The position numbers and the translations under genes were made by a program. 64,000 nt of DNA from Lysinibacillus antri. Lineage in GTDB: Bacteria > Bacillota > Bacilli > Bacillales_A > Planococcaceae. Below are positions 27,043-35,948 of this stretch, piece by piece (the stretch's first letter is position 1; each line of letters opens with the position of its first letter). The notes beneath the pieces were generated by a model, which saw only the letters and a program-made list of their open reading frames with translations, was not told the origin of the DNA and made no database searches. The stretch is from positions 90,014 to 154,013 of the forward strand of contig NZ_RYYR01000011.1 of assembly GCF_003977595.1 (NCBI RefSeq), in the 5' to 3' direction.

Positions 27043-28326
27043 TTATTCATCGATAAACTTCCGCATGCGATCCAATAATAGACCATCTGATTGTTTATTT
27101 TCACCACTAATAAAGTCGGTCATATAATAAGTTAAATACTTTCCAAAATTCGCCTTCGTATTCATGAGTAGTTCATCTACATGATGCGCGCCTTTTGGAA
27201 TATCATCTAGTAACAGTACTGCCAAAGATGCGTAAATGCCACAAGCAACTTGAAAATAGGTTGCATTGATTTTATATTTCGCAAAAATTTCATCATTTTT
27301 TAATACATTATACATATAATGCTCTCGATCTTTATAAACGAGCAATACACCGCATAAATCTTCCCCTTCTAACTCGGCTTGTAGTGGGTCGAGCACTTGC
27401 ATGTCAAAATCCCACATTTTATCTACATCATGAATATTTGCCCGAATTAATTTTGTTGTATGCTCATTTACTTTATAGAAGAAACCCGTTTCCATGTTCA
27501 TTAATTTTCCCAAACTATACACTTCTTCGTGTGGCATTAAACAACCATAAAATTGGACATCCCCTAGCTGTACTTTGAATTCTAAGTCATATACATTTTC
27601 ATATAAAAAAAGGGGCGTCTTTTGTTTCATGAACATAGGATAACTTAGGATCGCTTCATCTAAAAAGCATTCAGGGGACCATGTCGTATAGATGGTATTT
27701 TTCTTCGCCTTTGTTTTATCTTTGAAAAACGAAGTATCTCGCTCGACGATAAAACAAGCTAATGGGGGGTCTTGAGAAGTGTTCTTCTTTAACAACTCAA
27801 CAGCCATCCATTGCACAACGCCTGGATTCATCCCTGAACAAAGAATGGCTGTTGCATTTTTTATTTCATTTTTCACTTTTTCCAGATGATATATTCTTTC
27901 AATGAGCCCAAACCCAGCAAATTGGTCTTCGTTTTCATCAATATAAGGATTTTCTAACGCTGTATTCACATAACGAATACCAAGCTGATCACAGCACTTC
28001 ATCATTTTCACTGTATCAGCCCAAGAAACATCAATGACAACAGAAGTTTTCGTTGTTTTCAAATGATGAATAAACTTACTTCGATCATTCAAATCGAGTT
28101 GATGAAACTCCGTAATATTGATTAAGTTTGGAAACAGTTGGGAAAATGCCTGTTTGTCCATTGCTTTCAGATCAATAAGATGAAGTTTGCTTTTGGCAAG
28201 AATCGAATGAATTGGGTCATGTGGATCTACAACGGATTTGTTAAGAATAGATAGAATTGCTTTAGCAACCCCACCTGCACTACCTAAAATAGTAATTGCA
28301 TTGCTAGATTGATTCATATAGTTCAC
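27043..28326 (-). CDS. Saccharopine dehydrogenase / homospermidine synthase-like protein
   Basis: A 427-residue protein with an N-terminal Rossmann motif (ITILGSAGGVAKAIL, about 11-25), then conserved blocks typical of the saccharopine-dehydrogenase-like NADP enzymes, among them VIDVSWADTVKMM (about 97-109) and CSGMNPGVVQW (about 162-172). The latter resembles the GxNPGMV motif of homospermidine synthases. A polyamine or amino-acid dehydrogenase role is inferred; it is shorter than the roughly 470-residue homospermidine synthases and the substrate is open. Likely start is the first or fourth residue Met (MNYMNQ). Monocistronic. Confidence 0.65.
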   Translation of the reverse strand: MNYMNQSSNAITILGSAGGVAKAILSILNKSVVDPHDPIHSILAKSKLHLIDLKAMDKQAFSQLFPNLINITEFHQLDLNDRSKFIHHLKTTKTSVVIDVSWADTVKMMKCCDQLGIRYVNTALENPYIDENEDQFAGFGLIERIYHLEKVKNEIKNATAILCSGMNPGVVQWMAVELLKKNTSQDPPLACFIVERDTSFFKDKTKAKKNTIYTTWSPECFLDEAILSYPMFMKQKTPLFLYENVYDLEFKVQLGDVQFYGCLMPHEEVYSLGKLMNMETGFFYKVNEHTTKLIRANIHDVDKMWDFDMQVLDPLQAELEGEDLCGVLLVYKDREHYMYNVLKNDEIFAKYKINATYFQVACGIYASLAVLLLDDIPKGAHHVDELLMNTKANFGKYLTYYMTDFISGENKQSDGLLLDRMRKFIDE

Positions 28327-28491
28327 CTCGCCTCCTCATTAAAGAATATGAAATTTAATAGAAAAGGGTTAGGTTTAAAACTATTACAATATGATTTTGT
28401 TCTAACAAAAAGTTTTTTAGCAATTTTTTACCATTAGAAGTGTAGATATTCAGAAAGTGTAACGCATTCTGAACATCCCCTTTTTCATTTT

Positions 28492-29121
28492 TTAGATCTG
28501 TGCTTGCATAAACGATCTTACTGTTTCTTTGCGATTTGGACTTTCGCAAATGGCAGAAATAACGGCTACCCCATCTGCACCTGCTTCAAATACTTCAAAA
28601 GCATTGTCCGTTGTTAATCCACCAATCGCAACAATTGGAAAGTCGGGGTATTTTTTTCGAGCTTTTGCTAGAAACGTTACACCTGCTGCAGGTTTTGCAT
28701 CGGTTTTCGATTTTGTTTCATGAATTGGACCAATGCCAACATAGTCCGCACCATTGAATACAGCTATGTCCATTTCTTGTTCATTATGAACGGACACACC
28801 GACAATTTTCCCAACAAATTGTTTCCGTATTTCTTCAAGCTTTTGGTCATCTTGTCCAACATGTACACCATCAGCTTGTAGTTTTAAGGCAAGCTCCACA
28901 TCGTCATTTACGATAAAAGGGACATTGTATTCGTTGCAGAGTAGTTGACATTGTCGGGCGAATTCTTCATAAGCGCTCCCCTTTAGTGATCCATCGCCTT
29001 TTTCTCTTAATTGAAAAATAGTAACGCCCGATTTTAATGCATCCTCTAATACTTCTAATGGATCTTCTATACAGTTGGTCGTTCCCATTATAAAGTAAAC
29101 GGATAGATCCTCACGATTCAT
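28492..29121 (-). CDS. thiE: Thiamine-phosphate synthase ThiE
   Basis: A 209-residue TIM-barrel enzyme joining hydroxymethylpyrimidine diphosphate with thiazole phosphate to make thiamine phosphate. Motifs include the pyrophosphate-binding QLREKG, GVHVGQDD, ADYVGIGPIHETKSKTDA and the phosphate loops VAIGGL and GVAVISAI. The start at 29121 (MNREDL) has CGAGGTG upstream and overlaps the thiD stop by 11 bases; a longer frame exists but lies within thiD. Last gene of the TPP-controlled tenA-thiM-thiD-thiE operon. No thiazole synthesis genes are in the window, so this operon looks like a salvage set. Confidence 0.94.
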   Translation of the reverse strand: MNREDLSVYFIMGTTNCIEDPLEVLEDALKSGVTIFQLREKGDGSLKGSAYEEFARQCQLLCNEYNVPFIVNDDVELALKLQADGVHVGQDDQKLEEIRKQFVGKIVGVSVHNEQEMDIAVFNGADYVGIGPIHETKSKTDAKPAAGVTFLAKARKKYPDFPIVAIGGLTTDNAFEVFEAGADGVAVISAICESPNRKETVRSFMQAQI

Positions 29122-29935
29122 AAACAAGCACCTCGTCTGTTTCTTTATGCTCTTGGTAGGCAAAATGATTTGTTGGACCGTGACCATGTCCTAAGTTTAA
29201 AGGATGGGCAATCGCTCGTTGTACAAAATGTTTTGCCGCAATGATGGCCTCTTGTAAAGAATAGCCCTTACCTAAAAATGCGGTAATCGCTGCTGAAAAT
29301 GTACAACCTGTTCCATGAGTATGCTTTGTTTGAATTCTTTTACTTTGCATTTTAAAAGAAGTACCGTCAGAAAAAAATACAGTGTCCGTTGCTTGCTGTA
29401 GGTCTTCCAAATGCCCACCCTTCATCACGACACACTGTACCCCTTTTTCTAAAATTATTTTTGCGGCGATTTCGATGTCTTCTTCTTTACGAATCGCTAC
29501 CCCACTAATGACTTCTGCTTCAGGTATATTGGGTGTTAATACCGTTGCAAGAGGCAGAAGTTTTGTATTTAACGCAACCACTGCTTCTTGTTGTAATAAA
29601 CTCGCGCCACCTTTTGCAATCATGACTGGGTCGATAACGATTTGGAAGTCTTGTTCTTTTAATATAGCAGCAACCGTTTCAATAATCTCTGCAGAAAAGA
29701 GCATGCCCGTTTTTAACGCTTTTACATCAAAGTCTTGGAAAACACTGTTCATTTGTTGAGCGACAAAATCGGGTGTTGTCGGAAAAATGCCATCAACGCC
29801 CATCGTATTTTGAGCTGTTAATGCCGTAATGACGGACGTACCAAATGCTTTTAATTCTTGAAAGGTTTTTAAATCTGCTTGAATACCTGCCCCGCCTCCA
29901 CTATCAGAGCCGGCAATTGTCATGACAACGTCCAT
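29111..29935 (-). CDS. thiD: HMP/HMP-phosphate kinase ThiD
   Basis: A 274-residue ribokinase-fold kinase that phosphorylates hydroxymethylpyrimidine and its monophosphate. The start MTIAGSDSGGGAGIQADLKTF (residues 5 on) is the family's signature, and the C-terminal ATP/anion-hole motif HGTGCTFSAAI (about 210-220) is intact. Overlaps thiM by 16 bases and thiE by 11, so the operon is tightly coupled. PdxK-like activity on pyridoxine is possible in related proteins but not indicated by the genetic context. Confidence 0.94.
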   Translation of the reverse strand: MDVVMTIAGSDSGGGAGIQADLKTFQELKAFGTSVITALTAQNTMGVDGIFPTTPDFVAQQMNSVFQDFDVKALKTGMLFSAEIIETVAAILKEQDFQIVIDPVMIAKGGASLLQQEAVVALNTKLLPLATVLTPNIPEAEVISGVAIRKEEDIEIAAKIILEKGVQCVVMKGGHLEDLQQATDTVFFSDGTSFKMQSKRIQTKHTHGTGCTFSAAITAFLGKGYSLQEAIIAAKHFVQRAIAHPLNLGHGHGPTNHFAYQEHKETDEVLVYES

Positions 29936-30684
29936 TGTTTTGCACCTCTTGATAATGAGTGAATATGATTAATGACTTCTTCTTGGAAGGAGCCTAATAA
30001 TTGGTTGTCGCTAGCGAATTCGGCAACGCGTTTATAGTCGATAAGTACTTCACAAAGATTTTCCAAAGGTTCCCCATCCAATGCGAGCGTGGCAGCACAA
30101 ATGGCACTTAACAAACAACCCGTTCCTGTTACTTGTGTCATCAATTCATGACCACCTGCAGTCCAATGCTCGGAAACGCCATCTGTCAGGTAGTCGGATT
30201 TGCCTGTTACGACTACCATACATTGATGTTGTACGGCTACTTGTTTTGCAACAGATGCGATATCTAATTCCCCATCTCCACTATCGACACCTCTTGATTG
30301 CCAATCAACACCGGCAATTGAAGCTAGTTCTCCTATATTGCAGCGTAAAAGTTGAATATTTACTTGCGATAAAATGTTTTCAACTGCTTTTTGTCGGAAG
30401 GAAGTTGCTCCGACACCTACAGGATCTAAAACAACGGGAATATTTAATTCGTTTGCTTTTTTTCCAGCTTTAATCATGGCTTCAAGAGTTCTCGTGTTTA
30501 ATGTGCCAATATTGATTAATAAGGCATTGGCAATGGAAACCATTTCTTCAACTTCTTCCACTTCATCTGCCATGACAGGAGATACGCCAAGAGCTAAAAG
30601 ACCATTCGCCGTGAAATTAGCAACAACATAATTTGTTATACAATGAACAAGGGGACTTTTTTGACGAATTTTATACATAGTCAT
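29920..30684 (-). CDS. thiM: Hydroxyethylthiazole kinase ThiM
   Basis: A 254-residue kinase that salvages hydroxyethylthiazole as its phosphate for ThiE. Family features: SPLVHCITNYVVANFTANG near the N-terminus, DPVGVGAT (about 90-97), GNIGE-like CNIGELASIAG and the catalytic VTGTGCLLSA (about 190-199). I start it at the ATG 30684 because GGAGGTT lies 8 bases upstream; the frame extends to 30705 inside tenA. It overlaps the tenA stop by 14 bases and thiD by 16. Confidence 0.94.
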   Translation of the reverse strand: MTMYKIRQKSPLVHCITNYVVANFTANGLLALGVSPVMADEVEEVEEMVSIANALLINIGTLNTRTLEAMIKAGKKANELNIPVVLDPVGVGATSFRQKAVENILSQVNIQLLRCNIGELASIAGVDWQSRGVDSGDGELDIASVAKQVAVQHQCMVVVTGKSDYLTDGVSEHWTAGGHELMTQVTGTGCLLSAICAATLALDGEPLENLCEVLIDYKRVAEFASDNQLLGSFQEEVINHIHSLSRGAKQWTLS

Positions 30685-31354
30685 AGTGTGTAACCTCCGA
30701 ATCAAACGTTTCTAGCGTCCAAGCCATTTCCCAAAATTTCCATTCAAAGTAACAACTTTTATGAAAATGAGCTTTAAACAGTTGGATTTTTTTAGGATTT
30801 TCAACTGCGTAACGGTCCATCATTGATTTTTGGAATTCAATTTTTTCTTTAAAATCCGGATGGCTATACATTTCAATCCATTCCTTATATAGTTTTACAC
30901 CGGGTTGTGCATCTTTATATTTTTCACCAATCTCCTGATACAACCATGGACATGGGAACATGGCAGCAAACGCTTCTGCTACATCACCATTATGCGCGGC
31001 ATTATACATATGACTAATGTAGTTGTAAGCAGCGGGTGCAGGTTCAAAGCTATCAATTTCTTGTTGTGTCACATTTAATTCTTTGAAAACGGTGCGATGT
31101 AATTCGAGTTCGGATTCATTAATGAACTGAGCAGATTGAATGAAATACGTAATGTCTTCGTTCGTTTCTGCCTTTGATGCAGCAATGGCTAAAATTTTTG
31201 TATAGTGTTTTAAGTAGTACGCATCTTGCAACATATAATATTTAAATTTTTCAATTGGTAGCGTTCCATCAACAATGCCTTTAACAAATGGATGATGAAA
31301 ACTCCCTTCCCAATACACATCTGTTTCTTTTCGTACTTCTTCACAAAATGACAT
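30671..31354 (-). CDS. tenA: Thiaminase II / aminopyrimidine aminohydrolase TenA
   Basis: A 227-residue all-helical enzyme that hydrolyses degraded thiamin (aminomethyl-pyrimidine) to hydroxymethylpyrimidine for salvage by ThiD. The catalytic Cys135 lies in MFPCPWLYQEIG, at the same number as in B. subtilis TenA, with conserved YYMLQDAYYLKHY (about 39-51) in the active-site helix and a Glu near the C-terminus (DSEVTHYDYV region). First gene of the operon, preceded by a GGAGGAAG ribosome site and the TPP-riboswitch leader. Confidence 0.93.
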   Translation of the reverse strand: MSFCEEVRKETDVYWEGSFHHPFVKGIVDGTLPIEKFKYYMLQDAYYLKHYTKILAIAASKAETNEDITYFIQSAQFINESELELHRTVFKELNVTQQEIDSFEPAPAAYNYISHMYNAAHNGDVAEAFAAMFPCPWLYQEIGEKYKDAQPGVKLYKEWIEMYSHPDFKEKIEFQKSMMDRYAVENPKKIQLFKAHFHKSCYFEWKFWEMAWTLETFDSEVTHYDYV

Positions 31355-31397
31355 TACAACTTCCTCCTTTTTGCTTTAGAGGACGTTAGAGAGAAAA

Positions 31398-31430
31398 AAC
31401 GCCCTTTTCAACGTGTGAGAAAAGAGCGTT
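31398..31430 (-). terminator. Terminator hairpin just upstream of tenA
   Basis: Stem AACGCCCTTTTC (31398-31409) with GAAAAGAGCGTT (31419-31430), followed on the minus strand by TTTTTTCTC. It lies between the second aptamer-like element and tenA, in the right place for an expression platform. Confidence 0.8.
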
Positions 31431-31442
31431 TGTAAGAAATAG

Positions 31443-31512
31443 TAATTGCTCTCTACATCCGTATTCGAATAGGTAAACCCGAAAAGATAGCGGTGATCAC
31501 CTCGAGCAATTA
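31443..31512 (-). ncRNA. Structured leader element; possible degenerate second TPP aptamer
   Basis: A 70-nt segment closed by a perfect 9-bp stem (31504-31512 with 31443-31451). Its 3' half on the minus strand contains ACCTATTCG, AATACG, GTAG and GAGCAA in the same order as the 3' half of the TPP aptamer upstream (ACCTGTTCG, AATACG, GTAG, GAGCAA). The hallmark CTGAGA is missing, so if this is a second thi-box it is degenerate or altered. It is followed by its own terminator, as in tandem riboswitches. Confidence 0.4.
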
Positions 31513-31530
31513 GAGATATTTGGCAAATAA

Positions 31531-31552
31531 AAAGCTCCCCACATAAATGGAG
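31531..31552 (-). terminator. Terminator hairpin downstream of the TPP aptamer
   Basis: Stem GCTCCCCA (31531-31538) with TGGAGAGC (31545-31552; one G-U) followed on the minus strand by TTTTTATTT. A weaker stem with a T-run lies at 31573-31590 (TAGCG/CGCTA). One of these is probably the TPP expression platform. Confidence 0.75.
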
Positions 31553-31600
31553 AGCGAGTGTACAGTAAAAAATAGCGTGCGAATGCGCTAATCATGTACT

Positions 31601-31686
31601 TTGCTCCCTACGATCGTATTAACGAACAGGTTCAAAGGGTCAGGTTTTAACCTTCTCAGGCAGCTAGTGCCCCCCCTGCAAATATT
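31601..31686 (-). ncRNA. TPP (thi-box) riboswitch
   Basis: On the minus strand the conserved elements appear in order: GGGGGGC, CTGAGAAGG, ACCCTTTGAACCTG, AATACGATCGTAGGGAG. TTTGC/GCAAA close the P1 stem. It lies 250 bases upstream of tenA with terminators in between, so thiamin pyrophosphate should switch the operon off. Confidence 0.95.
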
Positions 31687-31754
31687 CTAATTATGTACAT
31701 TCTAGCATAATTTTTTGATAATTCAAGAGATTGGGATTCTTATAGCAAGTACGG

Positions 31755-31835
31755 GAGATATCCGCCAAAAAATGCGATTTATCCGCCAATTTGTTTAGGA
31801 TATCCGCCAAAATTTCACGTTTATCCGCCAACCGA
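31755..31835. repeat. Array B: four phased 21-nt repeats
   Basis: TATCCGCCAA recurs at 31759, 31780, 31801 and 31822, exactly 21 bases apart. The base before the core alternates A, T, A, T, so units pair up in a 42-nt dimer. The array begins 11 bases beyond the stop codon of the minus-strand GTPase gene. Confidence 0.85.
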
Positions 31836-31845
31836 TAACTTTTAA

Positions 31846-33795
31846 TTACTTCTTCAAGCAATGCATCGCTTCCGCCGCTTCCTCCCACGGCACCACATAC
31901 CCCTTTCCTTTCGCACAAAAAATACTAGAAGATGAGTATTCTGGATCTGCATTTTTATCGTAACCAATTTGTTCAATTACTTCATCCGCGTTATGGCACA
32001 CATCATAACCACAAAATTGAAGAGATAGCGCTCCTTTTCCGTTTGTGTACGCTGCAAACGTTGTACTATAGTTCATGAAAGTGGAAACAGGTGCCTTGCC
32101 AGAAATCATTACTTGATCGCCATTGATCTCTGGTGGATCAAATGTGCCTCTCACTTGTTGAATGTCAGTCATCATGCGCCCGACGTAATCAGTTGATGCT
32201 TTCATTTTAAAACGATAATAAGGCTCTAATAAAATATTTTCAGCTTGCTCAAGGCCTTGGCGAAGTGCGCGGAATGTGGCCTCTCGGAAATCGCCACCTT
32301 CTGTATGTTTATTATGGGCAGCCCCTGTTAACAACGTAAAGCGAATATCTGTAATTGGATAGCCCGTAAGTAGTCCATGATGATCACGTTCAAATACATG
32401 TTTTTCGATTAATCGTTGATGCCCTACCGATAAATCATCCGCATGGCAAGCATTCCGAAATTGAATACCAGCTCCTCGTTCTGTAGGCTCCATTTTCAAA
32501 TGAACTTCCGCATAATGTTTGAGCGGTTCAAAATGGCCGTACCCAACAACGTTATCTTTAATAGTTTCCATATATAAGATTTTCGGATTGTCGAAAATAA
32601 TATCCAGTTGAAATCGTTCTTTTATCACTTCAACCAATACTTCAAGCTGGATCACACCCATCACATGGACATTGATTTCCTGGAATTTTTCGCTCCACAC
32701 CACTTTTAAAGTCGGCTCTTCTGCTTCTAGCATTCGGAAGTAACGTAAAATCTCTTTAATATGTTCCGTACCGTTATAAACAACTTTCGCTTGAAGGGTT
32801 GGCACTAATTCATAATCTTTCCCAACTACTGGATCCTTGCCAATGATATCTCCAATTTCGGCTTGCATTAGACCTTTAACAGCAAAGATTTCTCCCGCCT
32901 CTACTTGTTGCGTTCCTTCAAAGCGACTGCCATTATAAAGACGAATTTCCGTTACTTTCTCCGTAATGTCGCCAAATTGAAATTCATCACGCACATGGAG
33001 AACGCCACTCGTTGCCTTAATAAATGTAATGCGTTGATTTTGTTCATCATGTCGGATTTTAAAAACTTTCCCTTGAAATGGTGCCTCGACAGCATAATTT
33101 GTTGGCGTAAGTTGAGCTAATTGTTCAAAAAACTGTTGTACGCCAATATCTTTTAGTGCCGACCCGCTCATACAAATAAATGCCTGCTCAGATTGAATCC
33201 TGTCACGGAGAGTGTTGAAAAATACAGCAGTATCAACATTGCCCTCCATATATTGCTCTAAAAGTCCTTCATCACGTTCGGCAATCCACTCGACAATCGT
33301 TTCAGGAATCGACTCTTCTGTAACAGGTTCTGTTAGGAGCACTGCATCAGGTGATAATTCTTTACGAATAGATGTCATCACCGCATCCACATCTGCTCCA
33401 TCACGGTCGATTTTATTTAAAAAGAAAAAGGTTGGAACGTGATATTTACGGAGCAATTGCCAAACGGTTTCGGTATGGCCTTCAATTCCGTCCACTGCAC
33501 TAACAATAATAATGGCATAATCCATTACACTAATGGCCCGTTCCATTTCTGGAGAAAAATCGACGTGACCTGGCGTATCAATTAATGTGTATGTATCCCC
33601 GTTATAATGAATCCGACCTTGCTCAGCAAAAATCGTAATGCCTCGTCTTCGTTCAATGGAATGATTGTCTAAATAGGCATCTTTGTGATCCACACGCCCG
33701 CGCTCTTTAATACTTTGTGTATGATAAAGCAACTGCTCAGAAAATGTGGTTTTTCCTGCATCTACATGAGCTAGTACACCAATCGTTTTAAACAT
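31846..33795 (-). CDS. TetM/TetO-type ribosomal-protection GTPase
   Basis: A 649-residue translational GTPase with EF-G architecture. G1 AHVDAGKTT (8-16), the switch region with RRRGITI (about 49-55), G3 DTPGHVDF and G4 NKIDRDG are present, followed by domains II-V and a C-terminal tail after CGYDVCHN, the order seen in tetracycline ribosomal-protection proteins. These GTPases dislodge tetracycline from the ribosome; many chromosomal Bacillales homologues exist whose resistance phenotype is untested. So the family is clear but actual resistance is only a possibility. No mobile element adjoins it. Array B lies directly downstream. Confidence 0.82.
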   Translation of the reverse strand: MFKTIGVLAHVDAGKTTFSEQLLYHTQSIKERGRVDHKDAYLDNHSIERRRGITIFAEQGRIHYNGDTYTLIDTPGHVDFSPEMERAISVMDYAIIIVSAVDGIEGHTETVWQLLRKYHVPTFFFLNKIDRDGADVDAVMTSIRKELSPDAVLLTEPVTEESIPETIVEWIAERDEGLLEQYMEGNVDTAVFFNTLRDRIQSEQAFICMSGSALKDIGVQQFFEQLAQLTPTNYAVEAPFQGKVFKIRHDEQNQRITFIKATSGVLHVRDEFQFGDITEKVTEIRLYNGSRFEGTQQVEAGEIFAVKGLMQAEIGDIIGKDPVVGKDYELVPTLQAKVVYNGTEHIKEILRYFRMLEAEEPTLKVVWSEKFQEINVHVMGVIQLEVLVEVIKERFQLDIIFDNPKILYMETIKDNVVGYGHFEPLKHYAEVHLKMEPTERGAGIQFRNACHADDLSVGHQRLIEKHVFERDHHGLLTGYPITDIRFTLLTGAAHNKHTEGGDFREATFRALRQGLEQAENILLEPYYRFKMKASTDYVGRMMTDIQQVRGTFDPPEINGDQVMISGKAPVSTFMNYSTTFAAYTNGKGALSLQFCGYDVCHNADEVIEQIGYDKNADPEYSSSSIFCAKGKGYVVPWEEAAEAMHCLKK

Positions 33796-33851
33796 GTTGT
33801 ATCCTCATTTCTAAATTTCACTTCACTTATTGTACCAAAATAATAAAAAAA

Positions 33852-33882
33852 CTGTACGGCAGAAGTTCATTCCGACGTACAG
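33852..33882 (-). terminator. Terminator of the hemerythrin-like gene
   Basis: CTGTACG (33852-33858) pairs with CGTACAG (33876-33882); the minus strand continues TTTTTTTATT. Confidence 0.8.
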
Positions 33883-33887
33883 CTCGC

Positions 33888-34301
33888 TCATTCAAATAAC
33901 AATCGTTCTTCTTCACGACTATGGAGTTCATTGACCGTAATTAACGCATACAACTTTTGAATAACCGCTTCATTTAATCCTTCTTTTTGACGAATTTCAT
34001 GAATATCCTTCACAATCATTCGCAAAATGTCATGGTCTCGAATCAGTTTTGTCACGGCCTCTTTTAAATCGGGATTCGCATCGACTTTCGCTTGATAAAA
34101 TCCAGATTCTTCTGCTTCCGCATGACTTAACACGCGTGTTTCCCAATAATCGAGTAGATCATCGGCAGCTACATTTGCTTCCTCGGTCTTTTTGGCATTG
34201 TATAATTCCATGAACTCTTCCATTCGATCAATCGCTCCAGTTAGACCGCCTTCATGGATCGCTCGGTGTGCGTGGAGTTGATTTAACGCTGGTCCTACCA
34301 T
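33888..34301 (-). CDS. Hemerythrin-like (HHE) domain protein
   Basis: A 137-residue helical protein with His/Glu-rich motifs spaced as in HHE cation-binding domains: HAHRAIHEG (about 10-18), HAEAEESGFY, IRDHDILR and the C-terminal HSREEERLLF. Such domains bind a non-haem di-iron centre and serve in oxygen/nitric-oxide sensing or iron-sulphur repair. It lies 61 bases after moaA and ends the long moeA-to-moaA operon, which suggests co-expression with molybdenum-cofactor enzymes used in anaerobic respiration. The specific role is unknown. Confidence 0.8.
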   Translation of the reverse strand: MVGPALNQLHAHRAIHEGGLTGAIDRMEEFMELYNAKKTEEANVAADDLLDYWETRVLSHAEAEESGFYQAKVDANPDLKEAVTKLIRDHDILRMIVKDIHEIRQKEGLNEAVIQKLYALITVNELHSREEERLLFE

Positions 34302-34362
34302 TCATATCACCTATTTTGTTAGATTCTATTTACAATATAACCAAAACTTTGTAATTCAATCA

Positions 34363-35379
34363 CTAGCCACCGATATAAGACATATTAATTTTTGTTCTGT
34401 TTTTAATCGTTTGTTCCGTTCTTTCATCCGAATACCGATCTGTGCGCTGTTCCCATACATGAACGATGGCCTTCGTTAATTCTTCATCTGTCGCTCCAAG
34501 CCGAAGCATTTTCTTTAAATCAAACCCATCGCTCGCAAAGAGACACGTATAAAATTTACCGTCAGAAGAAATTCGGGCACGGGTACAAGTAGAGCAAAAC
34601 GATTGAGAAACAGACGTAATAAAGCCTATTTCACTGTTACAATCTTTATATTTGTACCGTTTTGCCACTTCACCAAAATAATCTTTACTGACGGGCTCGA
34701 TTTCGAACTCTTTCTCTATAATATCGAGCATTTCTTTTTTCGTAACCACCTTCTCGAAACTCCAACCGTTATCATTACCAGCATCCATAAATTCAATAAA
34801 TCTTAGAGTAATCCCAAGTTTTTTAAAATAGTTGGCCATTGGAATGATTTCTTGTTCATTGACGTTTTTTTGAACGACCATATTCACTTTTATTTGAAAG
34901 CCTAGTGCTTGCGCTTGAACAATGTTTTGTAAAATGTAGTCTGGATCAATCCCTCTACCGTTCATTAAGCCGGATATTTTTTTATCTAACGCATCTAAGC
35001 TAATATTTAATCGGTTTAAACCAGCACTTTTTAATTTCGAAGCGTAGGATTTCAGTAATAACCCGTTTGTTGTTAATCCGATATCTTCAATTCCTTTAAT
35101 CTGGTTTAATTTGAGAATTAATTGATCGATATGACTACGCATTAGAGGCTCCCCACCCGTAATACGTAATTTTTTAACGCCTAACTGAGCAAAAATGGTG
35201 GCAAGCCGTTCAATTTCTTCAAATGTAAGAAGCTCATTTTTAGGTAAGAACACGTAATCATCCCCAAAAACTTCTTTTGGCATGCAATATGTACAACGGA
35301 AATTACATCGATCTGTAACGGAAAGACGAAGATCTCGTATCGGTCTGTTTAACTGGTCTTTTATCACTTCTTCCGGCAT
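34363..35379 (-). CDS. moaA: GTP 3',8-cyclase MoaA
   Basis: A 338-residue radical-SAM enzyme starting molybdopterin synthesis from GTP with MoaC. The SAM cluster motif CNFRCTYC lies about 23-30, the GTP-binding C-terminal cluster motif FCSTCTRAR and CLFA is intact, and the protein ends with the family's Gly-Gly tail (SYIGG). The start at 35379 (MPEEV) has GGAAGTGA upstream and overlaps the mobA stop by a few bases; a longer frame starts at 35394. Part of moeA-mobB-moaE-moaD-mobA-moaA. Confidence 0.96.
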   Translation of the reverse strand: MPEEVIKDQLNRPIRDLRLSVTDRCNFRCTYCMPKEVFGDDYVFLPKNELLTFEEIERLATIFAQLGVKKLRITGGEPLMRSHIDQLILKLNQIKGIEDIGLTTNGLLLKSYASKLKSAGLNRLNISLDALDKKISGLMNGRGIDPDYILQNIVQAQALGFQIKVNMVVQKNVNEQEIIPMANYFKKLGITLRFIEFMDAGNDNGWSFEKVVTKKEMLDIIEKEFEIEPVSKDYFGEVAKRYKYKDCNSEIGFITSVSQSFCSTCTRARISSDGKFYTCLFASDGFDLKKMLRLGATDEELTKAIVHVWEQRTDRYSDERTEQTIKNRTKINMSYIGG

Positions 35380-35384
35380 ACAAA

Positions 35385-35948
35385 TCACTTCCATTCCGGT
35401 CTATTCATATTTTGAAACATGTTAGCTGAATTCGGTACAAGTAACGTACCATCTACCCAAGTCGTTTCTACTTTTGCTAAAAATCGCATCACACTTCGAC
35501 AATTTTCACGCAACTCGAGAAAGAGCTTATTTTTCAATTCATTCTGCCAAATGCTGACAAGTGGATGATAGGTGTCTTGCGTTTGAACTGCCATAACGTC
35601 ACCTTGAAATGGACAATCATATAAAGTCTCAAGAATTTCACCGGTAATATTAGGCATATCACAAGGAAGCACGAAATATTGATCTGCATCCACTTGTTGC
35701 ATACCTGAATAAATCCCAGCTAAAGGTCCCATTCCTAGAAATGCTTCATCATCCGTGATGACATGTAGGTTAGTTGGGAAATTTTTCACCAATTCTGCTC
35801 TCGTGACAATCGCCACTTCTTGACATACAGATTGGAGTGCGGCTAATGCCCACTCATAGAAATACTTTTCATTCCATATGGCAAAAGCTTTTGGTGAACC
35901 AAAGCGCGTTGAAGCCCCTCCTGCTAGTAATATGCCTGCTGTTTTCAT
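35385..35948 (-). CDS. mobA: Molybdenum cofactor guanylyltransferase MobA
   Basis: A 187-residue nucleotidyltransferase adding GMP to molybdopterin. The N-terminal [15 protein letters not shown] is the GTP-binding signature, LPCDMPNI carries the metal-binding Asp, and the C-terminal NMNRPE matches the family's NINTPE-like motif. Its ATG overlaps the moaD stop (TAATG) and its end overlaps moaA. Presence together with mobB implies the bis-MGD form of the cofactor used by nitrate reductases and formate dehydrogenases; none of these is in the window. Confidence 0.94.
   Translation of the reverse strand: MKTAGILLAGGASTRFGSPKAFAIWNEKYFYEWALAALQSVCQEVAIVTRAELVKNFPTNLHVITDDEAFLGMGPLAGIYSGMQQVDADQYFVLPCDMPNITGEILETLYDCPFQGDVMAVQTQDTYHPLVSIWQNELKNKLFLELRENCRSVMRFLAKVETTWVDGTLLVPNSANMFQNMNRPEWK

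Noticed and set aside
28355..28549. Minus-strand 64-codon frame after thiE
   Set aside because: It overlaps the thiE end in another frame and lacks a ribosome site; composition is that of non-coding AT-rich DNA.
31443..31512. tRNA-like structure in the tenA leader
   Set aside because: A closing stem and a TTCGAAT stretch suggested it, but the arms do not pair as a cloverleaf and no D-arm/anticodon arm fits.
31691..31918. Minus-strand frame of 75 codons overlapping the end of the GTPase gene
   Set aside because: Most of it is an out-of-frame reading of the GTPase 3' end and array B; no suitable ribosome site.
31846..33795. Calling a tetracycline-resistance determinant
   Set aside because: The family includes many chromosomal homologues; resistance cannot be read from sequence alone, so only the family is given.
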